Assembly: GCA_005503165.1 (NCBI GenBank)
Contig: SCNT01000001.1
Location: 1 to 64,000 of the forward strand
Direction: 5' to 3'
DNA from: Sphingomonadaceae bacterium 3R27E2-A
GTDB taxonomy: Bacteria; Pseudomonadota; Alphaproteobacteria; Sphingomonadales; Sphingomonadaceae
DNA: 64,000 bases
Part shown: positions 1 through 8,789 of the stretch, one piece after another
Layout of the letters: each line of letters begins with the position of its first letter
How positions within the stretch are numbered: position 1 is the stretch's first letter
The notes under the pieces: model-generated
Told to the model about the DNA's origin: nothing
Databases searched by the model: none
What the model saw: the letters and a program-made list of their open reading frames with translations, nothing else
Position numbers and translations under genes: made by a program

Positions 1-413
1 CCCTCCCCGCCCGTCAGCGGCGGCCGGCCGCACAGATCCTCGAGGCTCATCAGCACCTTGCGCCAGCCGCGATGGTCGGGCTCGCCATTCCAGTCGGCGA
101 GTTCGGCGAACTGGATCTGGTTGAAGGGCAGCGGCGGCATGACGTCATCGATCGCCGTCTGGACGAGCTTCTTCTGGTTGCGCGCGACGTCCGCCTCGGC
201 GCGCACCCATTCGGATTGCGCCGAAGCCCGCGACCAGACGACGATGGCGGCCTTGGCGCTGCCGATCTTCTCGGTGATCACGTCGCCATAGCTGCGGTGC
301 GGGGGCAGTTCGGCGTCCCACCACAGGTCGTAACCCGCGGCCTGGACCGCATGCGCGATCTGCGCGACGCGCTCCTTGTTCTCGCGCGAATAGGAAATGA
401 AGACGTCGACCAT
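1..413 (-). CDS. TIR-domain protein, N-terminal part (runs off window start)
   Basis: The reverse strand reads open from ATG at 413 to the window edge, giving 137 residues with no stop. The start is VDVFISYSRENKE, the classic TIR box 1. A glycine and WW segment lies near residue 30, and SEWVRAEADVA is at 67-77, where Trp69 and Glu73 match the W-x-x-x-E element that carries the catalytic glutamate of NAD-cleaving TIR domains. This covers a whole TIR domain; what follows it (TPR, NACHT, a membrane segment) lies outside the window. Bacterial TIR proteins often make NAD-derived signals or deplete NAD in phage defence, but others are signalling scaffolds, so the role here is open. Confidence 0.85.
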   Translation of the reverse strand, partial: MVDVFISYSRENKERVAQIAHAVQAAGYDLWWDAELPPHRSYGDVITEKIGSAKAAIVVWSRASAQSEWVRAEADVARNQKKLVQTAIDDVMPPLPFNQIQFAELADWNGEPDHRGWRKVLMSLEDLCGRPPLTGGE

Positions 414-503
414 CGGTTAGCCCCCCTGCTGGCGGGAGCGAGGCTAGCGGGGGTCGGCGGCGATTGCCAGTGTCGGCGGTCACACATCTCGACACCCGGT
501 CTC

Positions 504-604
504 GTCACCCTGAACTTGTTTCAGGGTCCATGGCCTGCCGTTTCCTTCGACGCGGCGTAAAATTCGAGCTCAGGCCATGGATGCTGAAACAAGTTCAGCA
601 TGAC
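504..604. repeat. Inverted REP-like pair between the TIR and DUF885 genes
   Basis: Two related 34-base arms face each other at 504-537 and 571-604. Each contains its own small palindrome: tgaacttgtttca in the left arm, and its near mirror tgaaacaagttca in the right arm. Both carry ccatggcctg or its complement. The 33 bases between are unique. Similar elements are scattered through sphingomonad genomes. It may act as a bidirectional transcript end for the flanking genes, though no T-run is present. Confidence 0.75.
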
Positions 605-628
605 GAGATTTGGAAACGGCTCGTTGTT

Positions 629-2347
629 CTAAAACACCGCCTTCGGCGTCGCTTCCTTCATCATCGCGGCGCGGACCATCGGGATCGGTGGGCCGCCGTA
701 GGAAAGGAATTCGTCGTGGAAGGCTTTCCACCTAGTCTTGTCTCCCCTGGTCCAGTCGTCGCGCAGCTTGCGGATCATCAGCTTGCCCATCGTGTAATTG
801 AGATAGGCGGGATCATAGGTGCCGCGCGCGGCTTGCTGGCGGGCGTTGCCTTCGTCCTGATAGCATTGCTCCTTGAACAGCGTCTCCGATTCGGCGACGG
901 TCATGCCCTTGGTGTGCAGGCCGATCGCCGAGAGGTAGCGGCAGTCGCGCAGCAGCGCGTTCGACAGCTGGCCGATATGCGTCTCTGCCTCGCCCTCGCC
1001 CAGCCCCGCATCCCACATCATCTCCTCGGTATAATGCGCCCAGCCCTCGGCGAAAGCATAGCCGACGAACAATTTGCCGAAGATGCTCTCGGCGCGGTTC
1101 GAGTGGAGGAAGTTCAGGAAATGGCCCGGCCACACCTCGTGCACCGAGGTGAAGAGCAGGTCCTTGCGACCGGGGACGAAGCCGTCGCGCGTCGCCTGGT
1201 CCCACGCGGGGTCGGGCGGCGAGATATAATAGACCGACGGCAGGCCTTTCTCATAGGGACCGGGGATGTCGATATAGGCGCTGTTCTGGCGGTTGTACGG
1301 CGGCGATTCCTCGACCAGCGCCTGTTCGGTACCGGGGATGGTGACGAGGTCCTTTTCGACGAGGAAGGCGCGGAGCGCGGGCAGCTGGCGCCGCGCCTCG
1401 GCGACGGGGCCGTCGGCGGGCTTGTCGGCGTTCATCTTCTTCATGCAGTCGGCGATGGTCGCGCCCGCGGCGTAAGTGGCACAGGCCGCCTTGAGCGCAT
1501 CCTGGTTGCGCTTGAGGTCGGCCTGTCCGATGCGTTCGAGCTCGTCGAGCGGGGTGTCGACGCCTTCGTTGGCGAGGATCATCTTCGCGAATTTATCGGC
1601 GCCGAGCGCATAGCCGTCGGGCGTGCCGGGCTGCGAGCCGACATATGTCGCGAGGTCGGTCATCGCGGCGCCGGCCTTGGCGACGGCTTCGTCGAACTGC
1701 TTCTGCAGCGCTTCGTCCTCGACCGAGGCGAAGGCGGCTTTGGCGTCGCCCTTGTAATAGTCGGCGAAGCCACCGAAGCCGGCAGTGCCATATTTGACGA
1801 AGGTGGCGGGCAGTGGAAGCTTCAAGTTGGCTTTGATCTGCGCCGCGGCGGCGGGGACGTTCCCGGCATAGGCGATGAACGCCTTCATCCGCTGCTCGGG
1901 GGTGCCATAGGGGCGCGCGATATAGACATTGGGGTCCAGCGCGCCGGTATAGAACGCCGGATTCTTTGCAGCAAAGTCGGTATCGCGGAGGAAGAAGAGC
2001 TGCCCCTCGGCGACCTTGATCAGATAGTCGCGCTCGAATTTCTCGGCGTCGGTCATCTCGGCGTCGAAGGCCCTGGCTTCGGCGATCGTCTTTTCGAGGA
2101 AAGCGGCCTGTTTTTCGAGCCCCGCGGGCGACCAGTCGGGGAGTTGGCCGTCATATTCGTGCTTGCCCTGATAGACCGCGAAATTGGGGTTGAGGGGGAA
2201 ATAGCCGGCGAGGAACTTGTCGCGGAACTCGGTCCACGTCCTGGCGCCGGGCGCCGAGGCTGACTTGTTGTCGGACGCGTTGCAGCCGCCGAGGACGAGC
2301 AATGCGACGGCCATGGCGGTGCCGACGCGGGCGAATTTGCGTGTCAT
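629..2347 (-). CDS. DUF885 family lipoprotein, probable metallopeptidase
   Basis: A protein of 572 residues. I chose ATG 2347 because GGGGAG lies 8-13 bases upstream and because it begins a lipoprotein signal peptide: basic start, hydrophobic core and lipobox LGGC with the acylated Cys at 22. DUF885 proteins are predicted zinc peptidases; the motif HEVWPGH near residues 400-408 matches their HExxxGH signature. The polar stretch after Cys22 is a linker, and the mature enzyme is expected in the periplasm tethered to a membrane. In-frame starts upstream reach 2485 but would spoil the signal peptide. Substrate unknown. It stands alone, with the thioesterase gene downstream of its promoter region on the same strand. 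Confidence 0.85.
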   Translation of the reverse strand: MTRKFARVGTAMAVALLVLGGCNASDNKSASAPGARTWTEFRDKFLAGYFPLNPNFAVYQGKHEYDGQLPDWSPAGLEKQAAFLEKTIAEARAFDAEMTDAEKFERDYLIKVAEGQLFFLRDTDFAAKNPAFYTGALDPNVYIARPYGTPEQRMKAFIAYAGNVPAAAAQIKANLKLPLPATFVKYGTAGFGGFADYYKGDAKAAFASVEDEALQKQFDEAVAKAGAAMTDLATYVGSQPGTPDGYALGADKFAKMILANEGVDTPLDELERIGQADLKRNQDALKAACATYAAGATIADCMKKMNADKPADGPVAEARRQLPALRAFLVEKDLVTIPGTEQALVEESPPYNRQNSAYIDIPGPYEKGLPSVYYISPPDPAWDQATRDGFVPGRKDLLFTSVHEVWPGHFLNFLHSNRAESIFGKLFVGYAFAEGWAHYTEEMMWDAGLGEGEAETHIGQLSNALLRDCRYLSAIGLHTKGMTVAESETLFKEQCYQDEGNARQQAARGTYDPAYLNYTMGKLMIRKLRDDWTRGDKTRWKAFHDEFLSYGGPPIPMVRAAMMKEATPKAVF

Positions 2348-2513
2348 ATCCGGTATCTCCCCGATGGTAATGGCGGCGGTGTGCCACCGCGGCGCGGCGG
2401 TGGCACCCGCTAATCGACGAACGACGGGTTCGGGGGCGGGAACAAGAAAATCTCCCCGCTGGCTGGGAGGGTCCGGAACGCGCACAACCGCGCGTGGCCG
2501 GGCCTTCCGGCCG

Positions 2514-2957
2514 TCAGGGAATGGCGTAGGTCACGTTCGCCTGCCCGACCGGCTTGTCGGGGTCGTCGGTCCAGATACGCACGTCCATCACCGCAAGGCG
2601 CTTGCCGAGGCGGAGCATCGCCGCGTCGGCGAAGAGCGGACCGGGGCGGCAGGGCCGCAGGAACTGGTAGTTGAGCGCGCTGGTCACCGCCATCGCGACG
2701 GGCCCGATGTGCGCGAGGACAAGCGCATAGGCGGCCATGTCGGCGAAACCCATCTGGGTCGGGCCGGAAATCAGTCCGCCGGGGCGGAGCGCCTTGTCGG
2801 TCGGGTCCATCCGCGCCTGGACATGGCCCGGCGCGGCGGAGACGACATGGCCGCGCGTGCCGGGCCGGGCGTGCGGGAAGGCCTGCTCCAGAAAGGCGTT
2901 GAGCGCGTCGGCATCGAGCCGGATCGCGCTCGACGAGATCGGCGCCGCCGCCCCCAT
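2514..2957 (-). CDS. PaaI-type hotdog-fold thioesterase family protein
   Basis: A protein of 147 residues, the usual length of a single hotdog domain. The core GGLISGPTQMGFADMAAYA resembles the central helix region of PaaI/YbgC-like acyl-CoA thioesterases, followed by the strand with TSALNYQFLRP and the C-terminal V-tyrosine ending. It starts at ATG 2957 only 8 bases after the end of ettA on the same strand, so the two are probably cotranscribed. The acyl-CoA substrate cannot be told from sequence. Confidence 0.75.
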   Translation of the reverse strand: MGAAAPISSSAIRLDADALNAFLEQAFPHARPGTRGHVVSAAPGHVQARMDPTDKALRPGGLISGPTQMGFADMAAYALVLAHIGPVAMAVTSALNYQFLRPCRPGPLFADAAMLRLGKRLAVMDVRIWTDDPDKPVGQANVTYAIP

Positions 2958-2965
2958 TGCCGGGC

Positions 2966-4645
2966 TCAGCGCGTCAGCTTTTTGTATGTCGTCGCGTGCG
3001 GGCGCGTCGCGCCCTCGCCGAGGCGCCGGATCTTGTCTTCCTCATAGGCCTCGAAATTGCCCTCGAACCATTCGACGTGGCTGTCGCCCTCGAACGCCAG
3101 GATATGCGTCGCGAGGCGGTCGAGGAAGAAGCGGTCGTGGCTGATGACCACGGCGCAGCCGGCAAAATTCTCGAGCGCTTCCTCGAGCGCCGCGAGCGTT
3201 TCGGTGTCGAGGTCGTTGGTCGGTTCGTCGAGCAGCAGCACGTTGCCGCCCTGCTTCAGCATCTTGGCCATGTGGACGCGGTTGCGTTCGCCGCCCGAGA
3301 GCTGGCCGACCTTCTTCTGCTGGTCGACGCCCTTGAAGTTGAACGCGCCGACATAGGCGCGCGTCTGCATCTCGTGCTTGCCGATCGACATCATGTCGTG
3401 GCCGCCCGAGATTTCCTCCCAGACATTCTTGTCGGGGTCGAGCGCGTCGCGGCTCTGGTCGACATAGCCGAGGCGCACCGTGTCGCCGATCGACACGCTT
3501 CCGCTGTCGGGCTGTTCCTGGCCGGTGATCAGCTTGAACAGCGTCGACTTGCCCGCGCCGTTGGGCCCGATGACGCCGACGATGCCGCCCGGGGGCAAAG
3601 TGAAGGACAGGTCCTCGAACAGCAATTTGTCGCCATAGGCCTTCGATATGCCATGGACCTCGATCACCTTGCCGCCGAGGCGTTCGGGGACCTGGATGAC
3701 GATCTGCGCCTTGCCGGGCGTGCGGTTTTCCTGCGCCTCGACGAGCTGGTCGAACGATTTGATACGCGCCTTCGACTTGGCCTGACGTGCCTTGGGCGAC
3801 TGCCGGATCCACTCGAGCTCGTCCTTGATCGCCTTCTGGCGGCCCTGGTCCTCGCGCGCTTCCTGTTCGAGGCGTTTGCCCTTCTTTTCGAGGTAGGTCG
3901 AATAATTGCCTTCGTAGACGAAATAGCGGCCGCGATCGAGTTCAAGGATCCAGTTCACGACATTGTCGAGGAAATAGCGATCGTGGGTCACGAGGATGAC
4001 GTTGCCCGGGTAGTCGACGAGATGCTTCTCGAGCCAGGCCACACTCTCTGCGTCCAGATGGTTGGTCGGTTCGTCGAGCAGCAGGATCGACGGCTTTTCG
4101 AGCAGCAGCCGGGTGAGCGCGATGCGGCGCTTTTCGCCGCCCGACAGATTTCCGACGCTCCAGTCGCCCGGCGGGCAGCGGAGCGCTTCCATCGCGATCT
4201 CGAGCTGGTTGTCGAGGGTCCAGCCGTCGACCGCGTCGATCTTTTCCTGGAGCGTGCCCATTTCCTCCATCAGCGCGTCGAAATCGGCATCTTCGGGCGG
4301 GTCGGCCATCAGTGCGCTGATCTCGTTGAAGCGCTCCATCATGTCGGCGACGGGGCGGACGCCGTCCATGACATTCTCCTTGACCGTCTTGGTCGGGTCG
4401 AGCTGCGGCTCCTGCGCCAGATAACCCACGGTGATCCCCTCGCCCGGCCAGGCTTCGCCGGTGAAATCCTTGTCGATGCCGGCCATGATCTTCATCAGCG
4501 TCGACTTGCCGGTGCCGTTCGGACCGACGATGCCGATCTTGGCATCGGGGTAGAATTGAAGGCTGAGATTGTTGAGCGTCGGCTTTTGCGCGCCGGGATA
4601 GGTCTTGCTGAGACCCTTCATCACGAAACTATACTGGGCGGCCAT
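2966..4645 (-). CDS. ettA: Energy-dependent translational throttle protein EttA (ABC-F)
   Basis: A protein of 559 residues with two ABC ATPase domains and no membrane segments, as in the ABC-F family. Walker A motifs are at 41-49 (GPNGTGKST) and about 358 (GPNGAGKST), with signature motifs LSGGEKRR near 168 and LSGGERNR near 448. The linker between the domains (about 245-320) is basic and carries the arm that in EttA contacts the ribosome and P-site tRNA. EttA gates the first elongation step according to ATP/ADP level. Length and the N-terminal YSFVMKGLSKTYPG segment favour EttA over Uup or YheS. The thioesterase gene follows directly. Confidence 0.95.
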   Translation of the reverse strand: MAAQYSFVMKGLSKTYPGAQKPTLNNLSLQFYPDAKIGIVGPNGTGKSTLMKIMAGIDKDFTGEAWPGEGITVGYLAQEPQLDPTKTVKENVMDGVRPVADMMERFNEISALMADPPEDADFDALMEEMGTLQEKIDAVDGWTLDNQLEIAMEALRCPPGDWSVGNLSGGEKRRIALTRLLLEKPSILLLDEPTNHLDAESVAWLEKHLVDYPGNVILVTHDRYFLDNVVNWILELDRGRYFVYEGNYSTYLEKKGKRLEQEAREDQGRQKAIKDELEWIRQSPKARQAKSKARIKSFDQLVEAQENRTPGKAQIVIQVPERLGGKVIEVHGISKAYGDKLLFEDLSFTLPPGGIVGVIGPNGAGKSTLFKLITGQEQPDSGSVSIGDTVRLGYVDQSRDALDPDKNVWEEISGGHDMMSIGKHEMQTRAYVGAFNFKGVDQQKKVGQLSGGERNRVHMAKMLKQGGNVLLLDEPTNDLDTETLAALEEALENFAGCAVVISHDRFFLDRLATHILAFEGDSHVEWFEGNFEAYEEDKIRRLGEGATRPHATTYKKLTR

Positions 4646-4775
4646 GGGATTTGCTCCGATGTCTGGCTGGGCCGCGCGCGGGCGGCCGGGAGAGATGTTG
4701 CGCGCCGGTTAGCGAATGGGCAGCGGATTGGCAATCGACGCTTGCGCCGACAGCGCGCGCGGTTACCACGGCGGC

Positions 4776-6194
4776 ATGACAATCATCGCTCCCCTCGCCC
4801 GCATCGCCGGGCTCACCGCCGCCCTCCTCGCCTCGACCGCCGCCGCCGCCTCGATCCCGCCGCCGCCGAGCGCGGTCGAGCTGGCGCAGCAGGGCGAGGA
4901 TATCGCCTGGTCGATCACCGAGGACCTGACGACCGAGATCGGCCCGCGCATGGCGGGGACCGAGGCCGAATCCGCAGCGCGGCGCTGGGCGGTCGCCCGG
5001 CTGCAAGCGATGGGCTTCGCCAATGTCCGCGAGGAACAGTTCGATATGAAAGTGTGGGTGCGCGGCGCCGAAGAGGCGGCGCTCACCGGGCCGTTCCTGC
5101 CGCAGAAGCTCCACATCGCGGCGCTCGGCAACAGCGCCTCGACCGGCCCCAGGGGGGTCGAGGGCGATGTGGTCTATTATCCGAGCTACGACGCGCTGCT
5201 CGAAGCGCCCGACCATCGGGTCAAGGGCAAGATCGTCTTCATCGACAACCAGATGGAGCGCGCGCAGGACGGCAGCGGTTACGGCCAATATGGCCGCGGG
5301 CGTTTCAGCGGCGCCAATGCCGCGTCGAAAAAGGGCGCGATCGCGGTGGTGATCCGCTCGATCGGCACTGACAATCATCGCGGCCCCCATACCGGCGGCA
5401 CCAATTTCGAGGCCGGGGTCAAGCCGATTCCTGCCGGCGCGCTTTCGAACCCCGACGCCGACCAACTGGTGCGCCAGTGGCGGCGCACGCTGCAGATGCG
5501 CACAAACGAGACCCCGCTCGGCTATACTCCGGAGCCGCTGCGGATGAAGCTCGTGCTCACCCCGCAGGATCTGGGCACCAAGCCTTCGGGCAATGTCATC
5601 GCCGAGGTGCCGGGCAGCGATCCCGCCGCTTCGCCGGTGATCGTCGCCTGCCACCTCGACAGCTGGGACCTCGGCACCGGGGCGATCGACGACGCCTCCG
5701 GCTGCGGGATCATCACCGCGGCGGCGAAACATGTCATGAGCGCGGGCCAGCCACGGCGCACGATCCGGATATTGTGGGCGGGCGCGGAGGAAGTCGGGGT
5801 ATTCGGCGGCAAGGCCTATTTCGAGAAGCACGGCACCGAGAAACACGCGGTCGCGCTCGAATCGGATTTCGGCGCCGACCGCATTTGGCGCGTCGACTTC
5901 AAGCTGCCCGCGAGCGCCAGGGCGCTCGAGGACCGGATCGCGGCGGCGCTGGCGCCCTTCGGCATTGTGCGCGGCAAGACGCCCGCGAGCGGCGGCGCCG
6001 ATATCGGCGCGCTCGTCGCGGCGGGGGTTCCGGCGATCGACCTGCAGCAGGACGGCACGCGCTATTTCGACCTGCACCACACTCCCGACGACACGCTCGA
6101 CAAGGTCGATCCGGCCCAGCTGCGCCAGAATGTCGTCGCCTGGACCGCGACTCTGGCGATTCTTGCGAACAGCGCCGACAGCGAGCTTCCGTGA
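4776..6194 (+). CDS. M28 family zinc peptidase (carboxypeptidase Q-like), secreted
   Basis: A protein of 472 residues with a signal peptide over about residues 1-25, so it should act in the periplasm or outside. The M28 zinc ligands are visible in order: ACHLDSWDLG near 290 (His, Asp), GAIDDASG near 303 (bridging Asp), AEEVGVFGG near 338 (catalytic Glu and ligand Glu), ESDFGAD near 362 (Asp) and LHHTPDD near 433 (His). A PA-domain-like insert precedes the catalytic half. ATG 4776 begins the signal peptide; an upstream in-frame ATG at 4716 would only add unrelated residues. It probably cleaves dipeptides or short peptides. Confidence 0.88.
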   Translation: MTIIAPLARIAGLTAALLASTAAAASIPPPPSAVELAQQGEDIAWSITEDLTTEIGPRMAGTEAESAARRWAVARLQAMGFANVREEQFDMKVWVRGAEEAALTGPFLPQKLHIAALGNSASTGPRGVEGDVVYYPSYDALLEAPDHRVKGKIVFIDNQMERAQDGSGYGQYGRGRFSGANAASKKGAIAVVIRSIGTDNHRGPHTGGTNFEAGVKPIPAGALSNPDADQLVRQWRRTLQMRTNETPLGYTPEPLRMKLVLTPQDLGTKPSGNVIAEVPGSDPAASPVIVACHLDSWDLGTGAIDDASGCGIITAAAKHVMSAGQPRRTIRILWAGAEEVGVFGGKAYFEKHGTEKHAVALESDFGADRIWRVDFKLPASARALEDRIAAALAPFGIVRGKTPASGGADIGALVAAGVPAIDLQQDGTRYFDLHHTPDDTLDKVDPAQLRQNVVAWTATLAILANSADSELP

Positions 6195-6250
6195 TACTCA
6201 ACCAAAAAGGTAGGATTTCCGCCATAGCCGCGGCAACTCAATTATTTTTG

Positions 6251-6278
6251 TTGACGATTGACGCGAAACGGCTAAATC
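6251..6278 (+). promoter_or_regulatory. Possible promoter of the alanine-rich lipoprotein gene
   Basis: TTGACG at 6251-6256 and TAAATC at 6273-6278, 16 bases apart, in a locally AT-rich stretch that stands out from the surrounding GC-rich DNA. The ATG follows at 6340. Only a resemblance to a housekeeping promoter; no start site is known. Confidence 0.35.
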
Positions 6279-6301
6279 CCGCGGCTCGCGTGACGGGATT
6301 T
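6274..6301. repeat. Perfect inverted repeat upstream of the alanine-rich lipoprotein gene
   Basis: AAATCCCG (6274-6281) and CGGGATTT (6294-6301) are perfect 8-base arms around 12 bases that can form a second small stem (GCG/CGC). The repeat overlaps the proposed -10 and the expected start of the transcript, so it could be an operator or a 5' leader hairpin. Confidence 0.55.
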
Positions 6302-6339
6302 TCCCTACCGCGGAAAGGCATTTTAGGGAGCCACACATC

Positions 6340-6624
6340 ATGAAGAAGTTTGCTGCTATCGCCGTTGCTGCCAGCATGTTCGCCCTCGCCGCTTGCGGTG
6401 AAAAGGCTGCTGAAGAGCCCGCCGCCACCGAAGCTCCGGCCGCTGACGCGACCGCCGAAGCCGGTGCCGACGCCGCCGCTGCTGGCGCCGACGCCGCCGC
6501 TGAAGGCGCCGAAGCCGCTGCCGCTGGTGCCGACGCTGCTGCGACCGCCGCTCCGGCTGCCGACGCCGCCGCTGCCCCGGCCGCTGAAGCTGCCCCGGCC
6601 GCTCCGGCCGAAGAAAAGAAGTAA
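6340..6624 (+). CDS. Small alanine/glutamate-rich lipoprotein
   Basis: A protein of 94 residues. The start MKKFAAIAVAASMFALAACG is a lipoprotein signal peptide with lipobox LAAC (Cys19). The rest is almost only Ala, Glu, Asp, Pro, Thr and Gly, with repeats of the type GADAAA/GAEAAA and the end EEKK: an extended or disordered acidic chain tethered to the membrane. The sequence AGGGAG is placed about 8-13 bases before ATG, and a strong terminator follows directly, so it is a single-gene transcript, perhaps an abundant one. Comparable Ala-rich lipoproteins are common in sphingomonads; no function is known to me. Confidence 0.8.
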   Translation: MKKFAAIAVAASMFALAACGEKAAEEPAATEAPAADATAEAGADAAAAGADAAAEGAEAAAAGADAAATAAPAADAAAAPAAEAAPAAPAEEKK

Positions 6625-6659
6625 GTCACAGCCCTTCGGGGCAATGACCGAAACGAAAG

Positions 6660-6693
6660 AGGCGGTCTTCCTTCGGGAAGGCCGCCTTTTTTC
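6660..6693 (+). terminator. Intrinsic terminator after the alanine-rich lipoprotein gene
   Basis: A 12-base stem (aggcggtcttcc / ggaaggccgcct, one G-U pair) closed by a TTCG tetraloop on a C-G pair, then TTTTTTC. It ends 69 bases after the stop codon. Confidence 0.85.
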
Positions 6694-6726
6694 GTTGGGG
6701 ATATGGTGGTTTGGGCCGGAGCGCCC

Positions 6727-6914
6727 GGTTTCGGGCGGAAGGGGACATATAGGCCCTCCCCGCTTGCGGGGAGGGCGACCGCCCGAAGGGTGGTGGAGGG
6801 GGCTCTTGGCCTGAAGCGCCGCTCAAGGACGCCGCCCCCCTCCGTCAGCGCTGCGCGCTGCCACCTCCCCACAAGTGGGGAGGATCGTCTTGTTTCCACT
6901 CCAAAGCCGACATT
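6727..6914. repeat. Intergenic palindromic repeat, copy 1 (188 bases)
   Basis: Shares almost its whole length with 24777-25037. In order: a leader with gggcggaagggg, hairpin CCTCCCCGC-tt-GCGGGGAGG, a GGTGGAGGGGG segment paired with CCCCCTCC, then hairpin CCTCCCCAC-aa-GTGGGGAGG and a tail with aaagccgacatt. Noncoding and mosaic, like BIME/MITE-type elements. This copy lacks the about 70-base branched insert found in copy 2. Confidence 0.85.
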
Positions 6915-6977
6915 CGCCCCGCCCGGCATCGACGGGATGGACTTGTCCCGATCGCCGCTCTAAGGCCCGTCGCGGTT

Positions 6978-7054
<77 letters not shown>

Positions 7055-7069
7055 ATTCCCCTACCCCGG

Positions 7070-8548
7070 CTACCCCGCAGACGTCGCGATCAGCCGCGCG
7101 TAGAAATCGATCATGCGCTTGAAGCTGTCGATGCGCATATGCTCGTTCGTGCCGTGGATCATCGCCGATTCTTTCAGCGAGAAATGCATCGGCATGAAGC
7201 GGTAGACGTCCTTCGACACCGGCTCCATGCTGCGGCTGTCGGTGCCGGCAACGACGAGCGTCGGGGTGAGCACCGCCTGCGGCGCGTCGGCGCGCGCGGC
7301 AGCGGCAATCCATTTCCAGCCCTGCGAACTGGTCGACGAGACGCGCGACGGCTCGCGGGGGGTACCGACCCAGGCGAGGTCGACCTTCGCATCGCCGACC
7401 GCGGCCCTGGCGCGCGCCATCACGTCGGCGGACCGGTTCCACGGCGCGATGCGATAGTTGATCAGCGCGTTGGCCGATTGCGGGAGGACATTCTCCTTGG
7501 GACTGCCCTCGAGCATCGTCGGCGCGATGGTCGTGTGGAAGGCCGCGGCGGTCGTCGGCGCGCCGCCGAGCTGGCGCTTGAGCAACGGCGCGAAAAGCCA
7601 GGGGTTGGCGACCGCCATCTTGGTGGTGCCGCCTTTCTTCGCGGCGAGCGCCTCGATCATCGAAGCGCCGGGACCGCGCAGCTCAATCGGGAAAGGATCG
7701 CCGGTGATGTCCAGCACCGCCTTGGCCAGCGTCGCGACCCCGGTCTCGGCGGGCGGCATCGAGCTGTGGCCGCCGGCGGCATGGGCCGTGACCTTGAGCG
7801 TCGCATAGCCTTTTTCGGCGATGCCGATCATGATCGCGGGGCCGTCGATCACCGGCGTGTCGGTGAGCACGATGCTGCCCTCGTCGAGGGTGAAGATTGC
7901 CTCGACCCCCTGCCCTTTCAGCAGCGCCGCCGCCGCGGCCGCGCCGCTGCCCCCCGCTTCCTCGTCGTGACCCGAGACGAGATAGATGCCGCGTTTGGGT
8001 TTGAAGCCCGATTTCGCCAGCGCCTCGACCGCCTCGAACAGCCCGATCAGCGAACCCTTGTCGTCGACGGTGCCGCGGCCCCAGACCGCATCCTCCGCGA
8101 TCGTCCCCGCGAAGGGCGGATATTTCCAGTCCTGCTCGGTTCCCCCGGTCACCGGAACGACGTCCTGATGCGCCATCAGGATGATCGGTGCGAGCGAGGC
8201 ATCGCTGCCGGGCCAATGGTAGACGAGCGTGCGGTTGGGCAGGATCGTGCGCGTCATCGCGCCGTGCACCCCCGGATAGGTCGCCGCCAGAAAGGCGTGA
8301 AGCTTGTCCCATTCGGCGACCTGGTTCTCGGCGGGATCCTGGTGCGAGATCGTCGGAATCTGCGCCGCGGCGCTCAGATGCCGGACCGCGGCGGACAGGT
8401 CGTAGGCGGGGGCGCGAGCGAGGCTGATATCGCTGCCGTCGGCGATATCGGCGGGCGCGAAGCTCGCGGTGCGCACCGCCACGGTTCCGGCGCCGACGGC
8501 GAGCACCGCCAGCCCGCCCAGCAGGATCATCCGCTTCGTTCCCATCAT
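7070..8548 (-). CDS. M20 family metallopeptidase (PM20D1/carboxypeptidase S-like)
   Basis: A protein of 492 residues. An N-terminal hydrophobic segment (about residues 6-24) is a signal anchor or signal peptide. M20 motifs are clear: MAHQDVVPV near 120 (zinc His and Asp), WGRGTVDDKGS near 152 (bridging Asp) and GHDEEAGG near 193 (catalytic and ligand Glu). The presence of a hydrophobic N-terminus and length near 490 match the PM20D1/CPS1 branch, which hydrolyses or makes N-acyl amino acids or dipeptides. Two adjacent ATGs (8548 and 8545) follow GAGAGGACA; the first is used. The open frame continues further upstream but without a Shine-Dalgarno or conserved sequence. Confidence 0.88.
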   Translation of the reverse strand: MMGTKRMILLGGLAVLAVGAGTVAVRTASFAPADIADGSDISLARAPAYDLSAAVRHLSAAAQIPTISHQDPAENQVAEWDKLHAFLAATYPGVHGAMTRTILPNRTLVYHWPGSDASLAPIILMAHQDVVPVTGGTEQDWKYPPFAGTIAEDAVWGRGTVDDKGSLIGLFEAVEALAKSGFKPKRGIYLVSGHDEEAGGSGAAAAAALLKGQGVEAIFTLDEGSIVLTDTPVIDGPAIMIGIAEKGYATLKVTAHAAGGHSSMPPAETGVATLAKAVLDITGDPFPIELRGPGASMIEALAAKKGGTTKMAVANPWLFAPLLKRQLGGAPTTAAAFHTTIAPTMLEGSPKENVLPQSANALINYRIAPWNRSADVMARARAAVGDAKVDLAWVGTPREPSRVSSTSSQGWKWIAAAARADAPQAVLTPTLVVAGTDSRSMEPVSKDVYRFMPMHFSLKESAMIHGTNEHMRIDSFKRMIDFYARLIATSAG

Positions 8549-8789
8549 TGTCCTCTCCTCTATCCGGCCCGATATGCAGCGGGACAGGTTTCGATTTGCA
8601 AGGAAAATGCGGGTCCGGCAAGGTCGGCGCGTCGCCAGAGCGCCGTTGCCGTTTTTCGGGGATGCGGCAGGCGGGACGCAGGTTCGACGTCGGCTGCGAC
8701 CGCCTGGCCGCGAGCGCCGCCCCGCCGTGGCGGACGATCTGCACTGCGTCGGGCGCCCGTGCCCGCGCCCAGGGAAGGCCGTGCCGCTC

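Noticed and set aside
464-2263. Long open frame on the + strand opposite the DUF885 gene
   Set aside because: High-GC antisense shadow: no ribosome site, biased composition, and the opposite frame has a clear signal peptide and zinc motif.
6660-6914. CRISPR array
   Set aside because: Repeats are palindromic hairpins of differing spacing, with no regular spacers and no cas genes anywhere.
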